From Vombatus ursinus (Eukaryota > Chordata > Mammalia > Diprotodontia > Vombatidae), in the NCBI RefSeq assembly GCF_900497805.2, contig NW_020954581.1:1625252-1689251 (forward strand): a stretch of 64,000 bases of DNA. Reading direction: 5' to 3'. Below, in pieces: positions 33,333 to 44,054 of this stretch. Every line of letters begins with the position of its first letter. Positions within the stretch are counted from its first letter, which is position 1. The notes beneath the pieces are model-generated. The model made no database searches, had not been told where the DNA came from, and saw only the letters and a program-made list of their open reading frames with translations. The translations under genes and the position numbers were made by a program.

Positions 33333-34900
33333 GTAAGTATTTTCCTTCAGGTTTGTCCACACAGAAAGAAAGCCCTTGTAGACTACCTGGAAATGTCCTT
33401 TACATGCAATAGATACCTAGGAATGACCTCAGCCAGGCCATGGGAATTCTTTCTGTTTTCCTTCTACCATTTGGGAACTTTCTTTCTGGAAACATCTCCA
33501 TCTTTCCCATATTCCCGCCTTGCACCTATAGCTCTTGATTTCTGGATAGTTACTCCTTCATGGAGGTTTGTTTTGTGTATAGGCTGATGCAGATAGGTCC
33601 ATTTTTAACTTTCACGTTCTGGAATTCTGTGACCCTGATTCCTGCTCTGCTGGGCCCTAAGCCAAGGTGATACCCCCAAAGTAGAATGAATCCCTATTAC
33701 CTTGGCCAGAAAAGTATATGAGAATGAAGGGGAAATTCTTTCTTCCTTGGCATGGGAGCTGGGGGTAGGGTGGGAACAGAAAAGTGTTCCTGATGATCTA
33801 CCAAGTTGGATCTTATTGGGTAGAAGTAACAGGGAAGAGGTAGCCTTTTAGTTCTAGGTAAGGAAAAGTCTCAGTAGAGCTCTCCCAAAGTAATAGGCTA
33901 GGCTGCCTCAGGAGTTAGAGGATGGAAGGTCTTCAAGCCAAGTCTGACTGACCATCCATCAGGGATTTCATAGAATGGGATGTCTATTCAGGTTCAGGTC
34001 AGGCTAGTTGACCTTGGTGGCCCCTTCTGACTCTTGACATTCTGTGTTTCTCTTGACTCTGAATTCATTTTCCTAAAGAAGTATCGTTAAGCAAAGTAAT
34101 CAAGTCCCATCGGGTTGTACTGCACATATGTTAGGAACATTATCGGTTAAGTAAGTTTTTCTGGACTGCCCTTAGGAAGCTAACCCACATCTATGCCATT
34201 GTTTCTATAAGAAAATGCATTCTGGGCTCCACTTTGCCTCCTTTGCTAATGCCTACGAACACTTCAATGCATTTTCCCCTCAATCAAATCCCTACACTAC
34301 GTTATTTGCTAAAAGGGAATGGATAATACCCCAATTGTAGAAGTGAAATAGGTGCAATTACTTTGTCCTAAAACCCTTAAGGGAGAGGCTTAAGGTTTTT
34401 CTCCCTGGGGACATCATCTCTCAGCCCTAAGTGGTAATTTTCAGAACCAACTCTGGAAATTTGTCATTTCCTTTAGTTCTGTGCAGGGCGTCATTTTATT
34501 GAAGAACTATTACATGGACATAGTTACTTTTTTGTTCTCTGATGTAAGACTTAGTTTGGAAACTGCTGAGATCTCGGTGAGAACTGTTTGCTTTCATCAG
34601 AATGGACAAAGAAAAGAGAATTGGATGCATTCTTTACATTTGTACTCCCTGACCTGTTGAGTAACTTTTTAGAAATGTGAATGTTTTGCAATTCTGGAAC
34701 CTTGGATTTTGGGGGACTTTGGGGCAACATATTTTCCATAAAAATTTTGAAAGAATTCTGCCTGATTCTGTGTGTTTGTGTGTGTATTTTGAAGAGAGAT
34801 GGGGAGGTGTGCAGGAAATATTTTTACGTCGGCCAAAACAAACATGTGAAAATATCCAAAATAAATAGAAAGGGCTTTTTTGTACTGTCTTAATTATTGG
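33333..34900. other. MCOLN2 intron 3, first part: no other feature
   Basis: Apparently unique intronic sequence; 33900-34060 includes a weak MIR-like gtctgactgaccatccatca-type stretch only. Confidence 0.5.
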
Positions 34901-34913
34901 CCTATATCCTATT

Positions 34914-35131
34914 TTGTTATTGTTGTGGTTCAGTAGAGTCTTACTCTTCATGACCCCATGGTCTATAGCATGATAATGCTGTCCATGGGGTTTCTTGGCA
35001 AGGATACTGGAGTGCTTTGCCATTTCTTTCTCCAGTGTATTAAAGTAAACAGAGGTTGTAGTAAGTGTCTGAGGGCAGATTTGAATTCAGATTCCACGGC
35101 CAGTGTTCTATCCACTGAGCCACCTAGCTGC
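34914..35131 (-). mobile_element. CORE-SINE with an extended BovB-type 3' tail, antisense
   Basis: Begins ttgttgtggttcagtagagt, then ttcatgaccccatggtctat, ctgtccatggggtttcttgg, gatactggagtgctttgcca, and ends tgagccacctagctgc. Flanked by cctatatcctatt (34901-34913) and cctatatcccatt (35132-35144). See findings. Confidence 0.9.
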
Positions 35132-35204
35132 CCTATATCCCATTTAGACCCATTGGTTTCCAAACTGGGTTTGAATCCCTTCCCCACCTCCCTCTGATCT
35201 TTTG

Positions 35205-35330
35205 TATTATTTAATCAGGCACTTGTTAAGTGATTACTAATTACCAGCTGCTAAGCTCTAGGAATACAAAGACAAAAGTGAAACAATACTAGCCCTTGAG
35301 GAACTTCCATTCTAGGATAAGATTTACAAT
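35205..35330. repeat. dispersed repeat of the taattaccagctgctaagct class
   Basis: caggcacttgttaagtgatt, ctagcccttgaggaacttcc. Confidence 0.6.
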
Positions 35331-35360
35331 CCACCTTTTCTTTGACCATTAAGCAGCTGT

Positions 35361-35556
35361 TCAATTCTTAACCCCTTTTGGGGTCCTGAACCCCTTTGGC
35401 AGTCTGATACTACTTAATATTATTGTGTTTTGTTGCCTCTATCCATAATTGAAGGAAATGCTAAATTTCAGTTATAGATTAGCTAGCGTAAAGATGTGAT
35501 TCTTTCCCTCCTCCCCCCATGCAAGTCCAAGGATCCCAGGTTAAGAATTCCTAACC
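35361..35556. mobile_element. hAT-like MITE (ttcttaaccc / ggttaagaat ends), copy A
   Basis: Starts tcaattcttaacccctt, contains cctgaacccctttggcagtc, ends ccaggttaagaattcctaac. Relatives at 47878-48041 and 58501-58862. Confidence 0.65.
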
Positions 35557-36070
35557 TAGAGCCCTAAGCAGTTCTCAAAAGAAAATATTGCTCTGAAATC
35601 CTGGGACCTCTGGATTGATGTAAGCCTTGTCATTAAAATAGCAGGAAAATCCTAGTTGTGCATTTAATTGGTAATTTACTATCTAGAGAAGTGTGAGAAA
35701 CATTACTGAAGGGGAGTTGGGAGGATGGGAGAAAAGCATATTGGCCTAAGAAAATATCACCTTTACAGCTATAGACTTCCTTTTTCCCCTGCTGTGTGAA
35801 AAGCACATTCTGCTTTCGAACATTTGTCATGAGGTTTTTGGTTGCCTGCAAAGCATTGTGAGGTCATTTAATTTAACTTATATTGCCATTATCTGTATAC
35901 GTTGAGGGATATGAGACCCAAATGGGTCCTTGTAACTGGCAAGGGCAAGAAGGGGGATGTTTTTCTTGTTGTATAAATCTGTAAGTTCTGGGTTTTTTTT
36001 TCCCCCCATATTATTTAATTTATAAGAGTACATGGGTGCTGGGTTATTTTTCCTCCTTTCTTTTAAACAG

Positions 36071-36224
36071 TATCATCGTTTAAAGAATATATCTCTGGGC
36101 ATGGTTGGTTATGAAGAAAATAAAGATGATAGAATTGGTTTGAAAGTATGCAAACAACATTACAAGAAAGGCACTGTGCTTCCGTCCAATTATACCCTCA
36201 ACATAGACAGTGAAGTTGAAATAG
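36071..36224 (+). CDS. MCOLN2: MCOLN2 exon 4: luminal domain
   Basis: Acceptor tttaaacag precedes 36071 and donor gtaatg follows 36224; 154 nt, 51 codons plus one base (phase 1). It encodes YHRLKNISLGMVGYEENKDD, then RIGLKVCKQHYKKG, then SNYTLNIDSEVEI. Two N-glycosylation sequons are visible (N-I-S and N-Y-T), which suits a luminal position. The single Cys in VCKQH is the partner of one of the two conserved luminal disulfides; its mate is the first Cys of the next exon. The last base G joins AT of exon 5 to make Asp. Confidence 0.97.
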
Positions 36225-36604
36225 GTAATGTATGAAAAATCATGATAAACTGCCATTTTGAACTGTTGGGGTGAACTTATCACTGAGGGAAGCAGCACAT
36301 ATCCTCTCTGACTAGAATCTTTTCTGTTATTCACCTAGAAAGGACTTTGGTGAGGGAAATTCAAGATGGTGGAGGGAACTCTAGATAAGGAAACTCCCAC
36401 CATGAGTGTAGATCATATCCCATATGTAGCTTGGGAGCTAAGTCTTTGTGAGTTGCCTCAGACAAAAAGTTAAGTGACTTTTCCAAGGTCACATAGCCTA
36501 GTGTAATTTGAACCTAGGTCTTCACCCAATAATATGTCAATCATAATAGCTGACATTTATATAATAATAGCTAACATTTCTATAATGCTTTGAGATTTAC
36601 AAAG

Positions 36605-38480
36605 AACTTTTTAAAATAAGTTTTTAATTTATATATTTTGTTTTTTATATCCTCAAAGTTTTCCCCAGTATCCCTCCTTTTCCTTTTCCTAGAGAGCCAT
36701 CCTAAATAACAAATGGTACTTTTTAAGACAAAAAAAATAGTAAGAGGAAAAAATAAGAGCTAATCAATATATTTAAAAAGTCTGAAAACACAAGCAATGT
36801 ATAACATATATAGACCTTCCCACCCCCATGAATGGGTGGGTTGGGTGTATCCTCATATCTCCTCTTAATTTGAGTCATGCTTAATCTTTGCAATTTTGCT
36901 ACATTCACTTTTGATTTTTTGGTGTATGGATGTTCTTTCCATTTACATTGTTGTAGTATATTGTGTATTATTTTCTTGACTGTTTACTTCATTCTGTATC
37001 AATTCAAAAAGATCTTTACATGTTTCTCTGTATTTATCACACACATCATTTCTTTCAGCACAGTAATATTCCATTATATTTGTGTACCACAATTAGTTTA
37101 GCCATTCCCCAATCTACTTTGTTTCCAATTCTTTGCTATCATAAAAAGTGCTACTATAAATATTTTCGTGTGTGGGAGATATTCTTCTTATCTATAGATT
37201 CTTTGGGGTATTAGCCCTAACTCTGGTTCAAAGAGTATTAGTAATTTTATTTGCATAATTTCAAATTGCTTTCCAAAATGATTGTACCAATTTACAACTT
37301 CACCAGCAATAAATTGGCATGCCTTTTATCCCATAACCACTTTAATATTGATTATTGCCATTTTTGTTAACTTTCCCGATTTGCAGAGTATGAGGTGGAA
37401 ATCTCATGGTTGCTTTGATTTTCACTTCTGTTATTATTATTATTATTATTATTGTTGTTGTTGATTTGAAACATCTTTTCATGTGGTTGTGAATATTTTA
37501 TAATTCTTTTGAGAATTGTTTATTCATATTCTTTGGCCACTTGTCTATTGAAGAAAGGCTTTTAGACTTATCTATATTTACATGTATTGAATATTAAATC
37601 CTGATCAGAGAAATTTGATACAAAGATCTTTTTCTTATTTGACAATTTACCTTATTATCTTCTGTGTAACAATTTTGTCTGTGCAGAAGCTTTTCATTTT
37701 TTATGTAATCAAAGTTATTTATTTTTATCTTTTGTCATTGCCTCTATCTCTTGTTTGGTTAAGAACAAATTTGTTACCCATATGTGGTCTATTTCTCTTC
37801 TAATTTTTTAATAGTATGATCTTTAATGTTAAGGTCGCATATCCATTTAGAATATTGTGGAATGTGGTATAAGGTGTTGGTCTTAGCCTAATTTCTGCCA
37901 GACTGCTTTCCAGTTTTCACAGCAGTTTTTATCAAATAATGAGTTTCTTCCCCAAGTAATTTATTTATTCCTTTTCATAAAACACTGGATTATTGAGTTC
38001 CTTTGTTTCTGATTCTTCTTGTCTAGGCTTTTCCATTGATCTACCTTTCTATTTTTTTAACCAGTTCCAGATGATTTTGATGACTACTGCTTTAGGATAT
38101 AGTTTGGGGTTCTGAAAGTGCTATTCACTCCTTATCTCTACTTCTTTTTTTTTTAATCATTTTTCTTGATATTCTAGATCTTTTATTTTTTTTTTTTTGG
38201 TTTTGTTTTTGGCAATGGGATTAAGTGACTTGCCAAGGGTCACACAGCTAGTGTTATGTGTTTGAGGCTGGATTTGAACTCAGGTCCTCCTGACTCCAGG
38301 GCCAGTGCTCTATCCACTGCGCCACCTAGCTGCCCCCTAGATATTTTATTTTTCCAAATGAATTTTGTCATTATTTTATCAAATTCTGGAAAGTGTCACT
38401 TTGGTCTTTTGATTCGTGTAGCATTAAAATTGTAAATTTACCTTGGTAGTATTATCATTTTTATTATATTGGGCAAAGAG
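36605..38480 (-). mobile_element. L1 LINE, 3' UTR and ORF2 3' half, antisense
   Basis: Antisense order intact for about 1.7 kb: cccagtatccctccttttcc, gtggggtgtatcc-like ggttgggtgtatcctcatat, ctttccaaaatgattgtacc, gtgcagaagcttttcatttt, gttttcacagcagtttttat, cttttccattgatctacctt, aaatgaattttgtcattatt. The SINE at 38191-38336 interrupts it. Confidence 0.88.
38191..38336 (-). mobile_element. short CORE-SINE (WSINE type), antisense, in L1, with target duplication
   Basis: Flanked by ctagatcttttattttt (38174-38190) and ctagatattttattttt (38337-38353). The interior runs ggattaagtgacttgccaag to gcgccacctagctgccc. Confidence 0.95.
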
Positions 38481-38499
38481 CTTTATATACATTATGGGA

Positions 38500-38698
38500 T
38501 ACAGCATGGTCCAATAAAAACAACATTGGTTCTGGATTCAGGAAGACCTGGATTCAAATCCCACCTTCTGTTGCTTACTACCAGTGTGACCTTGGGTAAG
38601 TACTTCTCTAAGTTTCAGTCTCCTCATCTGTCAAATGAGGGGTTAGTAGATGGCCTATGAGGCCCCTTCCATCTCTCAGTCTATGATCCCATGATCTC
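38500..38698 (+). mobile_element. MIR-like CORE-SINE with the gatggcctatgaggcccctt tail
   Basis: gttctggattcaggaagacc, tgtgaccttgggtaagtact, tcagtctatgatcccatgat. Confidence 0.8.
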
Positions 38699-38699
38699 A

Positions 38700-38870
38700 T
38701 TTAAATTTTAGGACAGCCCTGTGCTACAGGTATTATTATCTACATTTTATAGGTGAAGACTCTGACATTGAGAGAACTTCACCAGGGTCAAACAGCTAGT
38801 TAGGTTCTAAGGTGGAATTTGAACCCAGAACTTGCTGACTCCTAGTCTACCACACTATGTCACCCTGCTC
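38700..38870 (-). mobile_element. MIR-like CORE-SINE, antisense
   Basis: tctacattttataggtgaag, gtcaaacagctagttaggtt. Confidence 0.7.
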
Positions 38871-39149
38871 ACACTTTGGTATATTTCAATATTAGCTTGC
38901 TCCAAACCCTAAAATATATTTTGTTTAGCTTTATCATTTTAAATGAAGATTACTAATCTTTATTAATGGAAAATATCTCCCTGAGACTTTACCAGATTTA
39001 TTGTATATAAACGCCATGCATTTGACATGAGATGCTAAGTGCCTTGAGTCTTGGATATGGATTGTTTTATCCATTTATCCATTCAGCATCACATTCTTTT
39101 CTATGCTGGCACAGATGGCTAGACAAAATTTGAAATTAAGTTTCCATAT

Positions 39150-39216
39150 GTAGTAATAATAATAGCTAACAGTTATATGGTGTTTAAAGGTTTACAATTC
39201 ACTGTACACACACATA

Positions 39217-39249
<33 letters not shown>

Positions 39250-39455
39250 GTGGGTATATATGTGTATATATGTACACACACACACACATATTCTCATTTG
39301 TTCCTCACAACCACCCTGTGAAATAAGTGCTATTATTATCCTCATTTTACAGATGAGGAAACTGAGGCTGAGGTGAAAATGACTTGACCAGGATCACACA
39401 GCTAGTAACTGAGGCAGGATTCAAATTCAGATCTTCCTGGCTCCAGGAAGGCCAG
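39150..39455 (-). mobile_element. MIR-like CORE-SINE, antisense, with CA/TA microsatellite inside
   Basis: taataatagctaacagttat, then (TG/TA)n at 39210-39290, then ttacagatgaggaaactgag and gatcacacagctagtaactg. Confidence 0.85.
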
Positions 39456-39665
39456 GAATGTATCACAGACCTGTCATGCCTAACCGTGAGGGACTTTTAG
39501 GCTCCCTCTCCATGCAGGAGGTGTTTGTATTGCTGTGATAGGAATATGGGGCTGGATCTGAAGATTTGTCTGGTGACCTCTCATTGGTAACCTGTTCTAT
39601 TGTTTCATGAAGCTGTATAGTATTATTAATTTTCCCCTCAAAAACAAGTTCTAGAAAAGTAGGTT

Positions 39666-40001
39666 TTGTATCCAGGCTATTTGGTGATGGGTTGCGTAAT
39701 TCTAAGTTATTTTCTTTGCTTTTGTAGGATGGAATGTTTCTACCATATGGCCGTTGTCGGACTTTATTATCTATATTTTCTTTACAAAGAGAAACTTTTA
39801 GCAGAGGAAACAGCTACATGTCTTTGTTTTAAAACCAAAGGTCGGCGACTCAAACTACTCATGCCCTTCACTGAAGACGGGCATAATGTGTGAAAGAATT
39901 CTTTCTGAATAATCCTACTTTTGTTTTCTCATGGTTACTCCCCAGACTTCAGACCTGTGGATTTTCATTTCAGACTAAATATAAATATATTTCAAAATAA
40001 A
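39666..40001 (+). other. unexplained 75-codon ORF with downstream AATAAA in MCOLN2 intron 4
   Basis: I do not recognise this. The open frame 39666-39893 has a hydrophobic first half (for example VVGLYYLYFLYKEKLLAEE) and a basic second half (CFKTKGRRLKLLMPF). A tttgtag acceptor-like site ends at 39727, about five CpGs fall in 39750-39880, and aataaa lies at 39996-40001. It may be a decayed retrocopy, an alternative terminal exon or chance. Confidence 0.2.
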
Positions 40002-40188
40002 AATGCCACATTCCATTTTAAAGGTTATGTCGATTACTTTGAATAACACTGTACAATTTATTGCATAAATTCTATAGCCATGAGTTTTACATTGAGATTA
40101 GTGTTACTGTCCTAGAACTGAGTATAGGCATTAGATGATTCTTTTCTATCCTATAATATCTCCTATAACATTGCGTATTTATACATAT

Positions 40189-40449
40189 ATTGTTGTTGAG
40201 TCATTTTTTCAGTTGTATCTGACTCTTTGTGACCCCATTTGGAGTTTTCTTGGCATAGATAGATACTGGAGGTTTGCCATTTCCTTCTCCAGCTCATTTT
40301 ACAGATGAGGTGACTGAAGCAAACAGGGTCAAGTGACTTTCCCAGGGTCACACTGCTAGTAAGTGTCTATGGCTGGATTTGAACTCATGAAGAAGAGTCT
40401 TCCTGATTCCAAGCCCAATGCTCTATCCATTGCACCGCTTAGCTGCTCC
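40189..40449 (-). mobile_element. Mar1-type CORE-SINE, antisense, nearly full length
   Basis: ttgttgttgagtcatttttt, tatctgactctttgtgaccc, tttgccatttccttctccag, gcaccgcttagctgctcc. Confidence 0.92.
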
Positions 40450-40539
40450 ATCCATATAAATAATATACATATCCAGTGAATGATATAAATACACGCGTGT
40501 ATTTACCTGAATTACTTATGTGTAAAAAAGAAGTGGCAG

Positions 40540-40815
40540 AGGTGTACGTGGCATAGTAGACAGAGAGCCAGCCTTGTAGTCAGGAAGACCTGGGTTCAAG
40601 TCTTGTTTCTCAGCTTTATGTACTATATGAGCATGGACAGTGAGGTACGGTGATGAATTTGGAGTCAGAGGACCTGGGTTTGAATTGGCTTTGTTGCTTA
40701 CTATGGGACCTTGGATAAATCATTTCAGTTGTCTGGGCCTTAGTCTCTCATTTGTCAAGTGAGGGAGTTGGGATAGATGGCCTCGAATGGCCCTTCCACC
40801 TCTAAATTGATCATC
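40540..40815 (+). mobile_element. two MIR-like SINE pieces, second with the gatggcctcgaatggccctt tail
   Basis: agtcaggaagacctgggttc at 40580; then tttggagtcagaggacctgg and gagggagttgggatagatgg. Confidence 0.75.
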
Positions 40816-40824
40816 CTAACCACT

Positions 40825-40988
40825 CTTCTTTTCTTTTCTTTTCTTTTTGGTAAGGCAATTGGGATTAAGTGATTTGCCCAAGGTCACACAGCTAGTACGT
40901 GTCAAGTGTTTGGTCTGAGGCTGGATTTGAACTCAGGTCCTCCTGACTTCAGGGCCAGTGCTCTATCCACTGCGTCACCTAGCTGCCA
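40825..40988 (-). mobile_element. short CORE-SINE (WSINE type), antisense
   Basis: (TTTTC)n tail, ttgggattaagtgatttgcc through gcgtcacctagctgcc. Confidence 0.92.
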
Positions 40989-41167
40989 CCTATCCTATTC
41001 ACTCTTAACCTCTCAGGGTGCCAGGCTAAAACTATAGATTTCAGATGAGGTAGTTGTATAGTGGTTTCACTAATTATTTTTGGCAGTATGGTATCTCTGC
41101 CTCGGTCCTGCCTAGAAATGGTCTTCTGACTAGCTTCACTGGAAAGTAGAGCTTTCTAAATATATTG

Positions 41168-41290
41168 GGGGGGGCAGCTAGGTGATGCAGTTGATAGAGC
41201 ACCAGCCCTGGAGTGAGGAAGACCTGAATTCTAATCCAGCCTTAGACACTTACTAGCTGTGCGACCTTGGGCAAGTCACCTAACTCCAAC
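41168..41290 (+). mobile_element. short CORE-SINE (WSINE type), 3'-shortened
   Basis: ggggcagctaggtgatgcag, agcaccagccctggagtgag, accttgggcaagtcacctaa; no A tail. Confidence 0.88.
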
Positions 41291-41614
41291 ATTAAGTCAC
41301 TTTCCGTTCAATCCAGCCTTTACAACCTTGTCCTTCTTTCCCCCTTAGTTCTTGGAGTAGTATGTGACATTTTGTCCCATCCCTTTCCTCACCTTCTCCT
41401 GGAAAGGGGCAACCCTCCCAAAGCCGTCCTTTCTATCTTCATGAGAATGTTTGCCTCCCCAGCCGGAGGGCATCTTCTGCCCCTGGAAATGAGGGACATT
41501 AGAATGATGAGCCTGTTACTTTCCTGCAGTTTGAAATCATTCTTAACCCTCATGTAGGGGTTTTACCTCAGCCCTTAGGTACAAGCAAGTCAATCAGTAT
41601 CCATGAAGGGATCT

Positions 41615-42000
41615 AGCATGGCGGGAAGAGAGCTAGAACCCAGAGGTAGAAGGAGGATCTGGGTTGGAATCCTCACTTGCAGGTTTATTTGTTTTTTTTT
41701 TTTATTTAAAAAAAATTTTTTTTTAAGGCAATTGAGGTTAAGTGACTTACCCAGGGTCACACAGCTAGTAAGTATCAAGTGTTTGGTCTGAGGCTGGATT
41801 TGAACTCAGGTCCTCCTGACTTCAGGGCCGGTGCTCTATCCACTGCACCACCTAGCTGCCCCACTTGCAGGTTTGTTAGCTGTGGGGCAAGGAAGGCACT
41901 TAATCTTTTAAGCTTCAGTTTTCTCAGCTGTAAAAGGTTATGGTACTGCTTATACTATCTACCTCACAGGGTCACCCTGTAAACCTTTATTATAATTATT
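41615..42000 (+). mobile_element. MIR-like SINE, split by a younger short SINE
   Basis: Outer pieces 41615-41686 (agctagaacccagaggtaga) and 41875-42000 (agttttctcagctgtaaaag) form one old SINE around the insert. Confidence 0.7.
41687..41861 (-). mobile_element. short CORE-SINE (WSINE type), antisense, with target duplication
   Basis: Flanked by cacttgcaggttt at 41674-41686 and 41862-41874. The interior ends gcaccacctagctgcc. Confidence 0.95.
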
Positions 42001-42009
42001 ATATGAATG

Positions 42010-42345
42010 TGAGTCATTATTAATCAACAAGCATTTATTAAATACTTCCTATATGCCAGGCACTGGATACAAAGAAAAAAAATGAGACAATACATATCCT
42101 CAAGAAGAAAATAAGTATTTACATAGTGCCTACTGTGAGCCAGGTACTATGCTAAATGCTCTACAAATATTATCTCATTTGATCCCCACAAGGTGCTGTT
42201 ATTATAATACTCATATCTACATCCTCACATAATTGAAGAAACTGAGGCAAGCAGGGGTTAATTGACTTGCCCAAGGCTACAGTGTCTGAGGCTGAATTTG
42301 AACTCAGGTTTTCCTGACTCCACACCCAGTACTCTATTAAAGCTT
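42010..42345 (-). mobile_element. dispersed repeat piece followed by MIR-like CORE-SINE, antisense
   Basis: 42025-42110 (tatatgccaggcactggata), then 42110-42340 (tcatttgatccccacaaggt, attgacttgcccaaggctac). Confidence 0.75.
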
Positions 42346-42434
42346 TTGCATGACTGTATATTCTTTCACCCTTAGGCATGGATAATGGAGTCAGAGAGAA
42401 CATAAATCAGGACTCTGGACACTGGTTTTATAAT

Positions 42435-42775
42435 CAAAATAGGATCATTGAACTAGAGATTCAAGGGTCTTCAGAAGCCAGATGAGGAAACTGAGGTCTA
42501 GAGAGATAAAGTGATTTTGCCTAAGATTATCTAAGATGTAAGTGTCAGGTCAGATTTAAACTCAGGTCATAGGATTATGGATTTAGAACCATAAGGGATC
42601 TTTTTGGTCACCCTTTAATTTTACAGATAAGGAAACTGAGGCCCTATACAGTTAAGTGACTGGCCCAAGGTCACATAGGTAGTAGGTGGCAGACCTGGGA
42701 TTTGAACTCAGGGCCTCTGATTTCTAATTCAGGCTTTCTTGCTATACCATACTAGCACACTGCCTCCTAGACTCT
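42435..42775 (-). mobile_element. two MIR-type repeats, antisense
   Basis: aggaaactgaggtctagaga at 42490 and ataaggaaactgaggcccta at 42628 with gcccaaggtcacataggtag. Confidence 0.7.
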
Positions 42776-43031
42776 TTAGAGGAATAAAGAGCAATAAAAC
42801 TAATTTGAAACATAAAGTGAAATATAAAAAAGTGAAAAGATTTTAACCAAATTTATAAAATTATGTCCAGTTGTTAAAGGACCAAGTGGACATTTTCCCA
42901 TCTTTTCTTTAAAATGCACTGACAGTATTTTCATTTTAATAAAAACCATAGCAACATTAAACAAAATGCATTGGTTTGTTGCTAAGTCTTTTTCTTTCTT
43001 TGTCTAATGACGTTTTATTCTCTTGTTTCAG

Positions 43032-43119
43032 ATTGTATCCATTTAGACCCACAAGTCCCTGCTACTGAGAATTCAGGACATTGGATGAATTCTTCATTTT
43101 TCAATCTAGAATTTTATCG
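43032..43119 (+). CDS. MCOLN2: MCOLN2 exon 5: luminal domain, variable stretch
   Basis: Acceptor cttgtttcag precedes 43032 and donor gtaaac follows 43119; 88 nt, entering with two bases of the Asp codon and leaving with two bases (CG) of an Arg codon. The protein is DCIHLDPQVPATENSGHWMN followed by SSFFNLEFY. The first half is the most divergent part of the visible protein compared with human (VQLDLQDLSKKPPDWKN), while the SSFF-LEFYR end is conserved. An N-S-S sequon is present. This is the shortest visible exon, and the intron after it is only 766 bp. Confidence 0.95.
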
Positions 43120-43199
43120 GTAAACATTTTTAAACTTCTTTTTTTTTTGCAGTTTAAAAAAAGGATTATATTGATGGATTTGGGGAAGGAATGACAATT

Positions 43200-43865
43200 G
43201 AATACAATGCTTTAAGAAAAAGTTTTATATATATATGTAGATGTATATATATATACACATACATATATGCATATATATACACATATATTATCCATCCATT
43301 ATTTCTTCATCCATACCCACACCCCCATTGAATGAGCCCTCCTTTGTAACAAAGAAAACTGATTAAAAACCAACCCCCAGATGGTATGTACAATGTTGAG
43401 CACCCATAGTCACCTACCTCTCTACCAAAGGAAAAGAAGGGCATTTCATTATCTTTTCTCCAGGACCAAGACTGGCCACTGCAATTTATCTGAGTTCAGC
43501 TGACTTTTAGTATTATTTTCATTTACATCATTATGGCCCTGGGGCAAATTGTTCTCCTGGGCTAGCTTCTCTTATCCCGCATTCATTTCTTCAAGTCTTG
43601 CCTGAAATCTCAGAATTTCTCATTTTTCATTTCTTGTGGCAAAATAACATTCCATCACACTCACTTACTACAGTTGGTTCACAGCCACTTTCTAATCAAT
43701 GGGCACGCACTTTCGTTTCCCCAAAAAAGTACTGATGATTTGAATGTCTTATCTTAGATGAACCCTTTCCATCTTTGACCTCTTAGGGTATAGTTCCAGC
43801 AATGGGATCCCAACTGCGTCAAAGGGTATGGACATTTGAGTGACTTTTCTTCTCTGATTTCAAAT
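43200..43865 (-). mobile_element. L1 LINE 3' end, antisense, filling MCOLN2 intron 5
   Basis: (TA)n at 43228-43295, then atgagccctcctttgtaaca, gggtatagttccagcaatgg and caactgcgtcaaagggtatg. It reaches close to the exon-6 acceptor. Confidence 0.65.
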
Positions 43866-43885
43866 CAATAATGTTTCCCATTCAG

Positions 43886-43982
43886 GCTTTTAGAAGTTGA
43901 AATCTCCTTTAACCTCAAAGGCATTGATCTACAGACTATCCATGCTCGGGAGCTACCAGACTGTTATGTCTTTTATAACACC
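43886..43982 (+). CDS. MCOLN2: MCOLN2 exon 6: luminal domain core strand
   Basis: Acceptor cccattcag precedes 43886 and donor gtaagt follows 43982; 97 nt: one base completing Arg, then 32 codons LLEVEISFNLKGIDLQTIHA then RELPDCYVFYNT. The ELPDCY motif is highly conserved in mucolipins, and its Cys belongs to the second luminal disulfide. The upstream intron is largely an L1 fragment. The L1-like sequence runs to within a few tens of bases of the acceptor, so the branch point may lie in repeat-derived DNA. Confidence 0.96.
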
Positions 43983-44054
43983 GTAAGTGTGTTTTCCATT
44001 TTATCTTGTATATTTCTAGGCTAGTTTTTAATGAGATAATCTTCAGCTCTGTTT

